Positions 15,938 to 24,977 of a stretch of DNA of 38,009 bases are shown here, in pieces. This stretch comes from JBMZCV01 sp049613665. GTDB lineage: Bacteria; Bacteroidota; Bacteroidia; Chitinophagales; UBA2359. The position numbers were made by a program, and so were the translations under genes. Within the stretch, counting starts at the first letter, position 1; each line of letters starts with the position of its first letter. Location of the stretch: positions 1 to 38,009 of the forward strand of contig JBMZCV010000026.1 of the NCBI GenBank assembly GCA_049613665.1, read 5' to 3'. The notes under the pieces were generated by a model. It had not been told where the DNA came from and searched no databases. It saw nothing but the letters and a program-made list of their open reading frames with translations.

Positions 15938-17848
15938 TTATAATAACTCCATCTCAGTTAAAAATTGAGATGGTTTTTTATCCCAAGTAAAGTACCTATC
16001 AGCGTAAGTTAATGTTAATTCTTTAGATGCTCTTGTTATTCCAACATAACAGTTTCGACGCTCTTCTTCAATTACTTCTTTTTTATTGCTTTTCAAAGCA
16101 TGATATGATGGAAGTTCATCATTTACCATTCCAATTAAATAGACATAATCAAAACCTTGCCCTTTAGAAGCGTGAATAGTCATTAAATTTATTTCATTTG
16201 GTTTAGCAGATGTTGCTTTTGAACAAAGTGCCATTTCTTGTAGAAAAGAACTTAAAGGAATTTCATTACCTAAACGGTTAAAAATTTCTTTTGATAAGTC
16301 TTTCCATACCTCTTTCTCTTCTCTGTATTCATCATAACTATAAACTTGTTCTTGAATAACTTCCTTTGAATTTTCGTGTTCAAAATTATCAAACCATTGC
16401 AATACCTTATTATAAAAATGCTTATAAGTTTTTATACTTAATTGTGTTTCTATTAACAAAATTAAATCTTTAAAACCTTTTTCATTATTACCTAATAAAA
16501 TATTAACTCTATTAAGCCAACTCGAAAAAAGACTTACATTATTCTCTTTTTGTTTTATTTTTTTTATCAATGAAAGCTCAATATCTAAATTTGCCATTTG
16601 ATTAAAAGAACCAATTACTGCTTTCATTGAACGCTCTCTATTGGGAGAATTAAATAAATGTAAAATTGCATTTAACCATACAAGAGGAGCACTTATAAAT
16701 TTGTCTTTTCTTGAATAAAGTCTATATGCAACATTTCTTTCGTTTAATTCTTTTACAACTTCATCAAGTAATTTTTTTCTGCGAGCCAAAATTGTCACTT
16801 GCCCCAATTCTTCTAAATGATGTTTCAAAATATTATCAACAACGCCACTAACTTCATTTTCAAAAGTATCAAATTTAGAAACTTTAACTTCTCCTTTGCT
16901 TGAACAAGATTTATTAGGTTGAAAGATACCTAAACGCAACTCATTTTGCATCATTAGTTTGTTGCTAATATATACAATTTTTTCTGGACAACGATAGTTT
17001 AGTGGTAAATGTATAATACTTGGCTTATAATCTTCTTTAAAAGTTTTTAGTCTTTGATAATCAGCACCATTCCATTCATATATGACTTGATTATCGTCTC
17101 CAACAGCCAATAAGTTTGTATGATTATTTATGATACATTCCAATATTTTATATTGTATTTTGTTTGTATCTTGCAGCTCATCAATACAAATTTTTGAGAA
17201 AATTCGTTGATAATGTTTTCTTAGAGCATTATATTCTTTTAAGAGCTTATATGATTTTAATAATAAATCATCATAATCCAAATAGTTACTGCTTTTTAAT
17301 TCAGTTTCATAGGCAGTATATATAGCATTTATTGTTTCAAATTTTTCAGTCTTTAATTCGCCTTCACTAGGTTCAAATCCTTCTTTTTTTAGAAAAGAAA
17401 TAAATTTTAGACATTTTTTCCAATTGTATTCTCCATTTATATTGGCATTTCTTACTCCTACTTTTAATATTTCGAGTCGCTCACTTACATCATTGCAAAT
17501 ATCAAAATCTGTAGAAACACCTAAATAATAGCCATACTGTCTTAGAACTCTTGTTCCAAAACCGTGAAACGTCATTAGGTGAACTCGTTTTAGTTCATCT
17601 TCCATATCATCTTCCGACAATCTGCTCTTCATTTCTTGGGCAGCCTTATTCGTAAATGTTAAACCTAAAATTTTATAGGATTTCCGCTTATCAACGATAA
17701 ATTGTTTTTTAATCCATTCTTTCAAAACTAAGGTTTTGCCTGTTCCAGGCCCCGCTAATACTAATATACGTTTTTCAGATGTATTTAGCACTTTTTCTTG
17801 TGCAGCATTAAGTTGCACAACGCTATTTATTGTTGATGTATTTATCAT
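15938..17848 (-). CDS. gajB: GajB: UvrD/Rep-like helicase of a Gabija anti-phage system
   Basis: The 636-residue product is a superfamily 1A helicase. Visible are the Q-motif region LNAAQEKVL, Walker A GPGTGKT (residues 33-39), a DExx box CIDELQD, the VGDDNQVIYEWNGAD motif III region, the late motif TIHASKGQGFDYVYL, and VGITRASKELTL. GajB senses DNA ends or nucleotide changes after phage attack and activates GajA. I chose the ATG at 17848 because it overlaps the gajA stop in an ATGA junction; a longer frame from 17875 overlaps gajA by 31 nt and adds a poor N terminus. It is longer than the ~500-residue GajB of the first described system. Confidence 0.9.
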   Translation of the reverse strand: MINTSTINSVVQLNAAQEKVLNTSEKRILVLAGPGTGKTLVLKEWIKKQFIVDKRKSYKILGLTFTNKAAQEMKSRLSEDDMEDELKRVHLMTFHGFGTRVLRQYGYYLGVSTDFDICNDVSERLEILKVGVRNANINGEYNWKKCLKFISFLKKEGFEPSEGELKTEKFETINAIYTAYETELKSSNYLDYDDLLLKSYKLLKEYNALRKHYQRIFSKICIDELQDTNKIQYKILECIINNHTNLLAVGDDNQVIYEWNGADYQRLKTFKEDYKPSIIHLPLNYRCPEKIVYISNKLMMQNELRLGIFQPNKSCSSKGEVKVSKFDTFENEVSGVVDNILKHHLEELGQVTILARRKKLLDEVVKELNERNVAYRLYSRKDKFISAPLVWLNAILHLFNSPNRERSMKAVIGSFNQMANLDIELSLIKKIKQKENNVSLFSSWLNRVNILLGNNEKGFKDLILLIETQLSIKTYKHFYNKVLQWFDNFEHENSKEVIQEQVYSYDEYREEKEVWKDLSKEIFNRLGNEIPLSSFLQEMALCSKATSAKPNEINLMTIHASKGQGFDYVYLIGMVNDELPSYHALKSNKKEVIEEERRNCYVGITRASKELTLTYADRYFTWDKKPSQFLTEMELL

Positions 17849-20127
17849 ACTAAATTTAAAATTTGATTGATGCAATCTTTAAAGAATGTTGGAACTCGTT
17901 CTTCTGTAATATTCTCTTTTTGTAATTTACGAATTAATTTTTGAGGATACAAGATTTTTTCTTTTTGCATCATTTTGATAATAGGATATCGCAGTAACTC
18001 ATTGTAATCATCATGATTATTCTCAATGGTGTAAAGTTGGCCATATACTGATAAATTTACTTTATATGTTCCATCTTGATTTTTCCAAACTTCGTAATCA
18101 ATATTTCCTACTTCTGCGTCTAAAAGTTCCTTTTCTGTTTGCGTTGAAAAATCTGTATTATTCTTCAACTCATTTATATAAGTTTCATTCTTTTTCTTTT
18201 TTTTCATAATTTGCTGATAAAGTTGAGTGTATTTACCATTTGTTTGAGTTATAATAGTTTGAATATTAGCTGAAACATCTATTCTAATTTCAAATTTTCC
18301 ATCATTTTTGAAAATTAATCTTGCTGTTTTTTTATCTTTCTTATTGTTTGTTTGAAAAACAGATTTAGAAGGATTCGTTGTAAAACTTATATGTTCAGTT
18401 AATATTTCCAAATAGTCATCTTTAAAACCATTATCATACAAAAACGTTTCAATGTCAGTATTAGGAGTATCATAGGTTTTGACAAAACTATCAACACCAT
18501 TAATCTCTGATGCAGGTATTTTCTTCTTTGTCAGTTCCTGTTTTGTATCTTCATAAGCACTGTCATTATCCGAAATCAACAGCCAAGGCATATCAAAATG
18601 TTTGGCTAATACTACAAACAAACCTGCCGAAGCATTATTTTTATAATCAATTACAGAAATGCCATTTTTATCAAGATTTTTATTCATCACTTGAGCAAAA
18701 TACCTCAATAATAGATATTCGGTTTGTCCTTCGCAAAGCAACCATGCTTTCGCAAAAAATATCTCTCCTCTAAGTCTTTCTGTATAATATTTTAAATTTA
18801 ACACCTCATTATCTGAAAGGTAAATTGCTGATTTTAATTTTAAATCTTCAATAGCTTCCAAAGCCGCTGCATTTCCTGTATAATATTTTTTTATTGTATT
18901 ATACTCAACATTTTCTAAACATCCTTTTAACACCAACTTTCCATCTGTACCAATAGGATTATAAGTAAATTCAGTTTTGGTATCGCAAAAATTTACAATT
19001 TCTGTATTGTGAGGCAAGTGAATTTCAAATTCTTGTTGAATAGCATACACTTTAACCGTATTTCCATTTCGTTTTAAAAGCCTCAAACTTCTCAAATCTG
19101 CTTCTTGAATAAGAAAGGTAGAATGAGTAGAAATAATTTTCTGTTGAGTTAGTTTCTCATTTAAAAAACTCCAAAGTGAACGAATTGCCTGCGGATGTAA
19201 ATGAACTTCTGGCTCTTCTAATCCTAAAATAGAGAAAGCCTGTTCATGTGTTTTTTCCCTCATCAGCACTTCAGTATATGCCTTAAATAACATCAAAACA
19301 GATAAACTTTGCGTGCCTTGTCCAAATCGTGCCAAAGGCAATTCTACCTGACTACCTGTTGTGCTAATCATTAAAGTTGCTTTTTTGCTCAAATCCCAAG
19401 GCTTTTCTGGAAATGCTTGTATAGAAACACTACCTATATCATTAGATACTACTGAAGGTAAAGCATTGAGCTTATTTTTCAATTCAGCAATTTTATCATC
19501 TGATGACAAAATGTCAGTATTAAGTGTTTTAAGCCTTTGTAAAAATGTTTTTTCTTGTTCATCTGTTAATTTCAATCTCAAAAATTCATTCCAAAGTCGT
19601 GAACTACTAGAAAAAGAAGTATTTGCATCTCTTAAAGCACTTAAATAGAAAAATTGAACAATTTTGAAAAAAGTTGTTGAGTTTGATTTTATTTCTCGCA
19701 ACTCGTTTCCATCATTACCTAGCCAAAACCACGATGAATTTGATATTTTTTCTACACTATCATATTCACTTTTTAGCCTTATACCTAAATTATACAAACC
19801 TGTTAGTGCATCAACTTGAACTATATTTTCTAGTTCAACTCCTGTAATTTCTTCATTCCATTCACCTTCTTCCGCCTCTCTAAACCAAAGTTCTATTACT
19901 ATCTCATTATCTAAGCCTCCAGTTTCATCTTCTGAAAAATAATCATGTTCTGAAAAAGTATTTTTGCTCGAAATCCTAGTTCTATCTAACACTTTTCTGA
20001 TTGCTTCTAAAATTGTAGTTTTTCCTGTATTGTTTTCTCCAATTAAAATTGTTGTAGGGCTGTTTAATTTCAGATGCAAGCTTCTAATGCCTCGAAAATT
20101 ATTGATGAGCACTTCTTTTAGTTTCAT
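17845..20127 (-). CDS. gajA: GajA: OLD-family ATPase-TOPRIM nuclease of a Gabija anti-phage system
   Basis: The 760-residue protein has an SMC-like ATPase core: Walker A GENNTGKTT at 30-38, FGQGTQSLSVL in the signature position (268-278), Walker B ILGLEEPEVHLHP (300-312), and H335 in STHSTFLI. A TOPRIM domain follows, with E466 in CEGQTE and D520-N-D522 in ISDNDSAYED. GajA nicks specific DNA and is held in check by nucleotides until phage replication depletes them. The protein is ~180 residues longer than the founding GajA because of a Lys-rich insert, roughly residues 590-710, before the usual C-terminal end (VPTFFKDCINQIL). A -7 box lies 68 nt upstream and translation runs straight into gajB. 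The OLD-plus-UvrD pairing defines Gabija. Confidence 0.92.
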   Translation of the reverse strand: MKLKEVLINNFRGIRSLHLKLNSPTTILIGENNTGKTTILEAIRKVLDRTRISSKNTFSEHDYFSEDETGGLDNEIVIELWFREAEEGEWNEEITGVELENIVQVDALTGLYNLGIRLKSEYDSVEKISNSSWFWLGNDGNELREIKSNSTTFFKIVQFFYLSALRDANTSFSSSSRLWNEFLRLKLTDEQEKTFLQRLKTLNTDILSSDDKIAELKNKLNALPSVVSNDIGSVSIQAFPEKPWDLSKKATLMISTTGSQVELPLARFGQGTQSLSVLMLFKAYTEVLMREKTHEQAFSILGLEEPEVHLHPQAIRSLWSFLNEKLTQQKIISTHSTFLIQEADLRSLRLLKRNGNTVKVYAIQQEFEIHLPHNTEIVNFCDTKTEFTYNPIGTDGKLVLKGCLENVEYNTIKKYYTGNAAALEAIEDLKLKSAIYLSDNEVLNLKYYTERLRGEIFFAKAWLLCEGQTEYLLLRYFAQVMNKNLDKNGISVIDYKNNASAGLFVVLAKHFDMPWLLISDNDSAYEDTKQELTKKKIPASEINGVDSFVKTYDTPNTDIETFLYDNGFKDDYLEILTEHISFTTNPSKSVFQTNNKKDKKTARLIFKNDGKFEIRIDVSANIQTIITQTNGKYTQLYQQIMKKKKKNETYINELKNNTDFSTQTEKELLDAEVGNIDYEVWKNQDGTYKVNLSVYGQLYTIENNHDDYNELLRYPIIKMMQKEKILYPQKLIRKLQKENITEERVPTFFKDCINQILNLV

Positions 20128-20194
20128 ATAAAATTGTTTTAGTTTTGATTTATAATAGTCTTTGTTTGAAATAAACTAATACTTTTAATAACAA

Positions 20195-20202
20195 CAAAGA
20201 TA
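20195..20202 (-). promoter_or_regulatory. Putative -7 box (TATCTTTG) for gajAB
   Basis: TATCTTTG on the minus strand fits TAnnTTTG and lies 68 nt upstream of the gajA ATG. A convincing -33 TTTG is not found at the usual spacing. It faces away from the equally placed box of the glycosyltransferase gene in the same 183-nt divergent spacer. Confidence 0.4.
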
Positions 20203-20288
20203 TACAATATAGTTCCTAAATAGCAGAAAATCTTATCATTTCAAAATAAAACCACCTTTCAACAATTCATTTTATCGTCTTAGAATAC

Positions 20289-20296
20289 TATCTTTG
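20289..20296 (+). promoter_or_regulatory. Putative -7 box (TATCTTTG) for the glycosyltransferase gene
   Basis: TATCTTTG lies 14 nt before the start codon at 20311, implying a very short leader. It is an exact match to TAnnTTTG. The -33 region is weak. Confidence 0.4.
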
Positions 20297-20310
20297 TTTT
20301 TCATCACAAA

Positions 20311-21516
20311 ATGAAAGCTATGAAAATTTTGCAGTTGTGTAAAAAAACTCCCTATCCGCCCAAAGATGGCGAAGCAATAGCCATTCTTACGCTCACGAAA
20401 GGCTTTTATGCTGCTGGCCAAGAAGTGCAAGTTCTCGCCATGAATACACCCAAACACGCTTTTGATATGAATAAATTGCCAAGCGAAATTAAACAGCTTG
20501 CCAAGTTTGAAAGCATTTTTGTAGATACCAGCTTGTCGGTTGTAGATGCGTTTTTAAACTTATTTAGCAAAAAATCTTATAATATACAACGTTTTGACAA
20601 TCAAGCTTATAGGAAAAGATTGATAGAAATTCTGCAACAAGACAAGTTTGATATTATTCAGCTCGAAGGCGTTTATTTGGCAACTTATATTGATACTGTT
20701 CGCAAATATAGCTCCGCAAAAATCGTAATGCGTTCTCACAATGTAGAAGGCGAAATTTGGCAACGTTTGGCAGCAGAATCTAGCGGCTTGAAAGCTATTT
20801 ATCTGCGTTTTTTGGCTAAAAGAATGTTGCAGTTTGAAATAGAAAGCCTGCAAAAATACGATGGCTTGGTTTGCATTTCGGCAAAAGATGAGGCTTATTT
20901 TATAGAAAAAGGCTACCACAAAGCCAAACACACCTTAGCAGTTAGCTTAAATCTCAAAGATTACACTTTGCAAAACAAAGATATATCTATTCAGAAGTCA
21001 AATATATTTTTCATAGGTTCGCTAGACTGGCTACCGAATCAGACAGGCTTGATTTGGTTTTTAGAAGAAGTTTGGCCAGTTATTTTGCGAGATTTTCCAC
21101 AGGCACATTTCAAAATTGCAGGCAGAAATATTCCAGAGTGGCTACAAAAAAAGCAAATTGCGAATGTCGAAATTTTGGGCGAAGTAGAAAGTGCCATTGA
21201 TTTTATGCAAGCCAACGACATGATGATTGTACCTTTGTTTTCGGGCAGCGGTATGCGTGTCAAAATCATTGAAGCGATGGCTTTGGCAAAACCTATCGTG
21301 GCGACAACGCTGGCTGCCGAAGGCATTGCTTATACGCATCAAAAAAATATCGTGATAGCCGACGATGCAAATACTTTTGCTTCTAGTTTGATACAATTGC
21401 TCAAAAATCAATCGCTGTGTGAAGAAATAGGCTCAAATGCACGGCTTTTTGTAGAGCAAGAACACGAAAACAAGGTGTTGATACGAAGATTATTGGCGTT
21501 TTATGAGGGTTTGTAA
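20311..21516 (+). CDS. GT-B fold glycosyltransferase (family 4-like)
   Basis: The 401-residue protein has two Rossmann-like halves. The N-terminal half begins MKILQLCKKTPYPPKDGEAI with the loop that usually covers the acceptor site, and includes FDIIQLEGVYLATYID and VMRSHNVEGEIWQRLA. The C-terminal donor-binding half contains SNIFFIGSLDWLPNQTGLIW, VEILGEVESAIDFMQANDMMIVPL, and SGSGMRVKIIEAMALAKPIVATTLAAEGI, where the Glu of IIEAMA contacts the nucleotide-sugar. No membrane segment is seen. It probably acts on envelope or exopolysaccharide; sugar and acceptor are unknown. Starts at 20311 and 20320 are both possible, the latter giving MKILQLCKK. It lies between Gabija and Septu loci with no obvious functional link. 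Confidence 0.92.
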   Translation: MKAMKILQLCKKTPYPPKDGEAIAILTLTKGFYAAGQEVQVLAMNTPKHAFDMNKLPSEIKQLAKFESIFVDTSLSVVDAFLNLFSKKSYNIQRFDNQAYRKRLIEILQQDKFDIIQLEGVYLATYIDTVRKYSSAKIVMRSHNVEGEIWQRLAAESSGLKAIYLRFLAKRMLQFEIESLQKYDGLVCISAKDEAYFIEKGYHKAKHTLAVSLNLKDYTLQNKDISIQKSNIFFIGSLDWLPNQTGLIWFLEEVWPVILRDFPQAHFKIAGRNIPEWLQKKQIANVEILGEVESAIDFMQANDMMIVPLFSGSGMRVKIIEAMALAKPIVATTLAAEGIAYTHQKNIVIADDANTFASSLIQLLKNQSLCEEIGSNARLFVEQEHENKVLIRRLLAFYEGL

Positions 21517-21530
21517 AAAAAGCTAATTTG

Positions 21531-21561
21531 TTGTATTAGTTAAAATTTAGTCTTACATTTG
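21531..21561 (+). promoter_or_regulatory. Putative promoter of the ptuAB pair
   Basis: A TTTG/TTG -33 element (21527-21533) and TACATTTG at 21554-21561 lie about 20 bp apart, which agrees with the Bacteroidota TTTG...TAnnTTTG pattern. The ptuA start codon is 38 nt downstream. Confidence 0.5.
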
Positions 21562-21598
21562 TTAATCATTTTTTTGCGAAAAAAGAAAAATATAAAGC

Positions 21599-22903
21599 AT
21601 GAAAATCACAAAACTACGATTAGAAAACTTTAGAGGCTTTGCTGGCGTTCACGAATTTGAATTGCCAGATGGAAATATCACAGCTATTATTGGCGTAAAT
21701 GGTGCAGGCAAAACTTCTGTTTTAGATGCTATGGCTATTGTTTTGTATAAAATGTTAAAGTATGGAATGGGAAATGTTACAGAAAAAAAAGAGAAATCAA
21801 TAGAATTTTTATTAAATGACATTACTATAAAGCAAGATTTAAGTTCGATTCACCTTTACATCAATAGAAAAATAAATGAAATTTCAGGTTACATTTCCGA
21901 TCGTACATATTCAGGATGGTTAGATAATGACAAATTGTTTGAAGAGAAAACAGAAAAAAGCTTACACTATAAAAATTTTTTCATTAATAAACCTTTGCCT
22001 ATACTTATATATTATCGTTCTCATAGAGATTTTACAGGAAATGGTTATATTGATTACACATTCAATTACAAAAACTCTGCTATATGGTCTTGGGCTTATG
22101 AAAATGCTTTTGATACAATTATCAATTATGATAATATAGTTTCATGGTATTTAGGACAAATTAATATTGAAAACAACGAAAAAGTAAAACGTAAAAATTT
22201 TGATTATGAATTGCCTACTATTTCAGCCATAAAAAAAGCTATTCAACGATTTTTGCAAAGCTTAGAAGGTACAGATTTAAAAGGCATTGCACTTGATGTA
22301 AGTCCTTACAATCGTACTCAACAAACTTTGATGATTCAAAAAACAGATGTTGATTTAGAGTTTAGTCAATTGTCGGCTGGCGAAAAAATGATGATAGGAA
22401 TCGTGTTGGATATTGCCTATCGTATGTCTATCGCAAATCCACATTTGGAAAATCCATTACAGACAGATGGCATTATTCTAATTGATGAAATAGAATTGCA
22501 TTTGCACCCAAAATGGCAAATGTCGGTATTGCAAGCTTTATCAAAGACTTTTCCAAATGTTCAATTTATCGTCACGACACACTCACCTTTAGTCATTAAT
22601 CAGTTGAATAGCAATCAATTACTCATTTTAGATAATTTTAAGATTATCGAAGGAAAGAAGCTGCATAATACTTACGGCAGAGATGTAAATGCTATTGTTT
22701 CAGATTTTATGGGAGCAGCAGAGCGGCCGCACGACATCAAAAAACGCTTGAAAGAGATAGAAGATGAGCTAAATGAAGATGTACCAAATATAGCTTTAGC
22801 GACCCAAAAGTTAGACACGTTAAAATCTATCATAGACCCAAATGATTACGAAATTTTGAAACTAGAAACCCTAATCGCAATAGAAGCAGATGAATTGGAT
22901 TAA
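21599..22903 (+). CDS. ptuA: PtuA-like ABC/SMC-type ATPase of a Septu-type defence pair
   Basis: The 434-residue protein is a RecF/SMC-like ATPase: N-terminal KITKLRLENFRGF, Walker A GVNGAGKTS (32-40), signature LSAGE (258-262), Walker B IILIDE (292-297) followed by IELHLHPKW, and H328 in VTTHSPLVI. There is no TOPRIM after the ATPase, which distinguishes it from GajA. The next gene overlaps its end by 14 nt and encodes an HNH nuclease, the arrangement of Septu (PtuA-PtuB). PtuA is thought to hold PtuB inactive until phage infection lowers ATP or alters DNA. A promoter-like pair lies 38 nt upstream. No reverse transcriptase or msr/msd is present, so it is not a retron. Confidence 0.88.
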   Translation: MKITKLRLENFRGFAGVHEFELPDGNITAIIGVNGAGKTSVLDAMAIVLYKMLKYGMGNVTEKKEKSIEFLLNDITIKQDLSSIHLYINRKINEISGYISDRTYSGWLDNDKLFEEKTEKSLHYKNFFINKPLPILIYYRSHRDFTGNGYIDYTFNYKNSAIWSWAYENAFDTIINYDNIVSWYLGQINIENNEKVKRKNFDYELPTISAIKKAIQRFLQSLEGTDLKGIALDVSPYNRTQQTLMIQKTDVDLEFSQLSAGEKMMIGIVLDIAYRMSIANPHLENPLQTDGIILIDEIELHLHPKWQMSVLQALSKTFPNVQFIVTTHSPLVINQLNSNQLLILDNFKIIEGKKLHNTYGRDVNAIVSDFMGAAERPHDIKKRLKEIEDELNEDVPNIALATQKLDTLKSIIDPNDYEILKLETLIAIEADELD

Positions 22904-23501
22904 GAAAAAACAAGAACCTAAAAAGCTTACTTTTTTCCGAAATGCTGGCGGCACTTGGGATACTTTTTCGCAACACGAAGGCAAAGAAGATGTAAAAAAT
23001 CAATTATTGGCCGAGCAACATCATTTGTGTGCCTACTGCACGAACCGAATTTCGTTTGAAAAAATGAAAATAGAACATTGGTGTGCTAGAAATACCTGCC
23101 CAACAAATCGAAATTTAGATTATACCAACTTGTTTGCAGTTTGCCTAGGCTGTTACAATAATGGCGAGTTTTTTCATTGTGATACCAGTAAAAAAGATAT
23201 ACTCATTGAATTAAATCCGCTTACAAAGCATCACATTCAAGTTATTTCTTATTCTAAATCTGGCGAAATTTCATCTTCTAATACTACACACAAAAGCGAA
23301 ATAGATGCTGTTTTGAATTTGAATATTGAGCCTTTGAAAAAACAAAGAAAAATAGTTTTAGATAATTTCAAACTAGGATTACGCAAAAAATACAAAGGCA
23401 AAAAAGCAAATTATGTGAAGCTTTTGGAACGATGGAAAAATAGGAAAATGCCTCACAGTATGATTATTGTTAGGTATTTAGAGAAAAAACAATATACTTA
23501 A
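22890..23501 (+). CDS. ptuB: PtuB-like HNH endonuclease of a Septu-type defence pair
   Basis: The 203-residue protein has an HNH/zinc-finger arrangement: CAYC at 47-50, the nuclease EHW at 62-64, CLGC at 85-88, and a further HCD at 96-98. The spacing CxxC, EHW, CxxC matches the TIGR02646-type HNH family typical of PtuB. It would cut DNA once released by PtuA. The start codon lies inside ptuA (14-nt overlap), so translation is coupled. The C-terminal third is Lys-rich and probably binds nucleic acid or PtuA. A dispersed repeat copy begins right at its stop codon. Confidence 0.88.
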   Translation: MNWIKKKQEPKKLTFFRNAGGTWDTFSQHEGKEDVKNQLLAEQHHLCAYCTNRISFEKMKIEHWCARNTCPTNRNLDYTNLFAVCLGCYNNGEFFHCDTSKKDILIELNPLTKHHIQVISYSKSGEISSSNTTHKSEIDAVLNLNIEPLKKQRKIVLDNFKLGLRKKYKGKKANYVKLLERWKNRKMPHSMIIVRYLEKKQYT

Positions 23502-23580
23502 AGTACCAAGCACTATTTATGATAAGGAAAATTTAGGCTAACGAATTGATATTCAGCCTGTTAGTTTTTACAATTTGTAG
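23501..23580 (+). repeat. Dispersed palindromic repeat, copy D
   Basis: Begins AAGTACCAAGCACTATTTAT and has the core GGCTAACGAATTGATATTCA, then GCCTGTTAGTTTTTACAATT. It is closest to copy A at 5945-6024, including the AAGCACTATTTA left end and the TTTTACAAT right end. It begins at the last base of ptuB and separates Septu from the transporter gene. Confidence 0.75.
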
Positions 23581-23615
23581 AACAAATACATCTGAATACT
23601 TAAAATATTGAAAAT

Positions 23616-24977
23616 ATGAATAAACAACAACAAGCAAAAATGCCAAGCGGCATTCCCTACATCATCAGCAACGAGTTTGCGGAGCGATTTAGTTTCTATG
23701 GTATGAAAGCCATTCTAGTCGTTTTTATGACGAAATATCTGATGGATAGCTCTGGCGAACTCGCTACTTTGACCGAATCGCAAGCCAAATCGTGGTATCA
23801 CATTTTCGTGATGGCCTGCTACTTTACACCTGTTATCGGTGCTATCATTGCCGACGTTTTTCTGGGCAAATACAAAACCATTATTTACCTATCTATCGTC
23901 TATTGTTTCGGACACCTTGCACTTGCTCTCGACGAAACTGCTTTAGGTCTCACAGTCGGTTTGACGCTCATTGCACTCGGAGCTGGCGGCATAAAACCTT
24001 GCGTATCGGCTCATGTTGGCGACCAATTCGATAGCAGCAATGACTCTTTGTTAGACCGAATTTTCAAATACTTTTACATTTCTATCAATGTTGGTTCGGT
24101 TTTATCTATCGTTCTCACGCCATGGCTACTGAAAGAATACGGCCCGCATGTTGCGTTTGGCGTTCCAGGAATCCTCATGCTTGCCGCTACCATTTTATTT
24201 TGGATGGGACGCAAGAGTTTTATTTCTATCAAACCTGTTGGCCCAAAAGCATACTGGGCAGCCCTCACGAGTGAACAAGGCAAAAAGGCGATTTCTTCGC
24301 TTATTCCTATCTATATTATGACTGCTATTTTCTTTTCTATTTTCGACCAAACAGGTTCAGCGCTTGTATTGCAAGCCGACAAAATGAATAAAGTAATTAG
24401 CTTTTTCGGCTTATTCGATATTACACTTTTGCCTTCACAAATTCAAGCTGCCAATCCATTTTTCGTCATTTTGTTCATTCCGCTTTTTGGCTTTGTGCTA
24501 TATCCTTTCGTTGAAAAACATTTTTTCAAGCTAACAGGAATGCGAAAAATTACGATAGGAATGTTTATTACAGCTATCGCTTTTGCAATTTGTGCCTACA
24601 TAGAAATACTGATTACTGCTGGGCAAACTCCTAGTATTTTTTGGCAATTGTTGGCATATATTATCTTGACTTCTGCCGAAATTTTGGTCTCTATTACTGC
24701 TCTTGAAATGGCTTATACGCAAGCGCCAAACAGCTTAAAGTCTTTTATCATGAGTTTTTATTTGCTATCTATTGCTCTCGGAAATTTCGTGACAGCAATG
24801 GTAAATTTCGCTAACGAAAGCACCGCAGCAGATGGTACAACAACTTTGTTGCTGGAAGGTGCTGATTATTATTGGTTTTTTACGGCCTTAGCTTTCGTTT
24901 CTACTTTTGTATTGTGGTATATGTCCACAAAATATAAGGAACAGAAATTTGTGCAAACGGCTGATATGAGAGAATAA
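23616..24977 (+). CDS. Proton-dependent oligopeptide transporter (POT/PTR2 family, MFS)
   Basis: The 453-residue protein has the POT signature at its N terminus: NEFAERFSFYGMKAIL, where ExxER couples protons to transport. The next conserved segment is GAIIADVFLGKYKTI, the MFS loop 2-3 motif, followed by LIALGAGGIKPCVSAHVGDQF, the PTR2 second signature. There are about twelve membrane segments, although the loop around residues 205-235 is relatively short. It imports di- and tripeptides, or related compounds, with protons across the inner membrane. The gene has no obvious operon partner: upstream is a dispersed repeat and downstream a 306-nt spacer. Confidence 0.94.
   Translation: MNKQQQAKMPSGIPYIISNEFAERFSFYGMKAILVVFMTKYLMDSSGELATLTESQAKSWYHIFVMACYFTPVIGAIIADVFLGKYKTIIYLSIVYCFGHLALALDETALGLTVGLTLIALGAGGIKPCVSAHVGDQFDSSNDSLLDRIFKYFYISINVGSVLSIVLTPWLLKEYGPHVAFGVPGILMLAATILFWMGRKSFISIKPVGPKAYWAALTSEQGKKAISSLIPIYIMTAIFFSIFDQTGSALVLQADKMNKVISFFGLFDITLLPSQIQAANPFFVILFIPLFGFVLYPFVEKHFFKLTGMRKITIGMFITAIAFAICAYIEILITAGQTPSIFWQLLAYIILTSAEILVSITALEMAYTQAPNSLKSFIMSFYLLSIALGNFVTAMVNFANESTAADGTTTLLLEGADYYWFFTALAFVSTFVLWYMSTKYKEQKFVQTADMRE

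Noticed and set aside
15949..15973. Perfect 8-bp inverted repeat with a T6 tail on the plus strand (CCATCTCA/TGAGATGG)
   Set aside because: It lies inside the last codons of gajB and the T run is on the strand that is not transcribed here, so it is unlikely to be a real terminator.
21599..23501. Retron with PtuAB effector
   Set aside because: No reverse transcriptase gene and no msr/msd-like structured RNA is present near the pair, so Septu is the better call.
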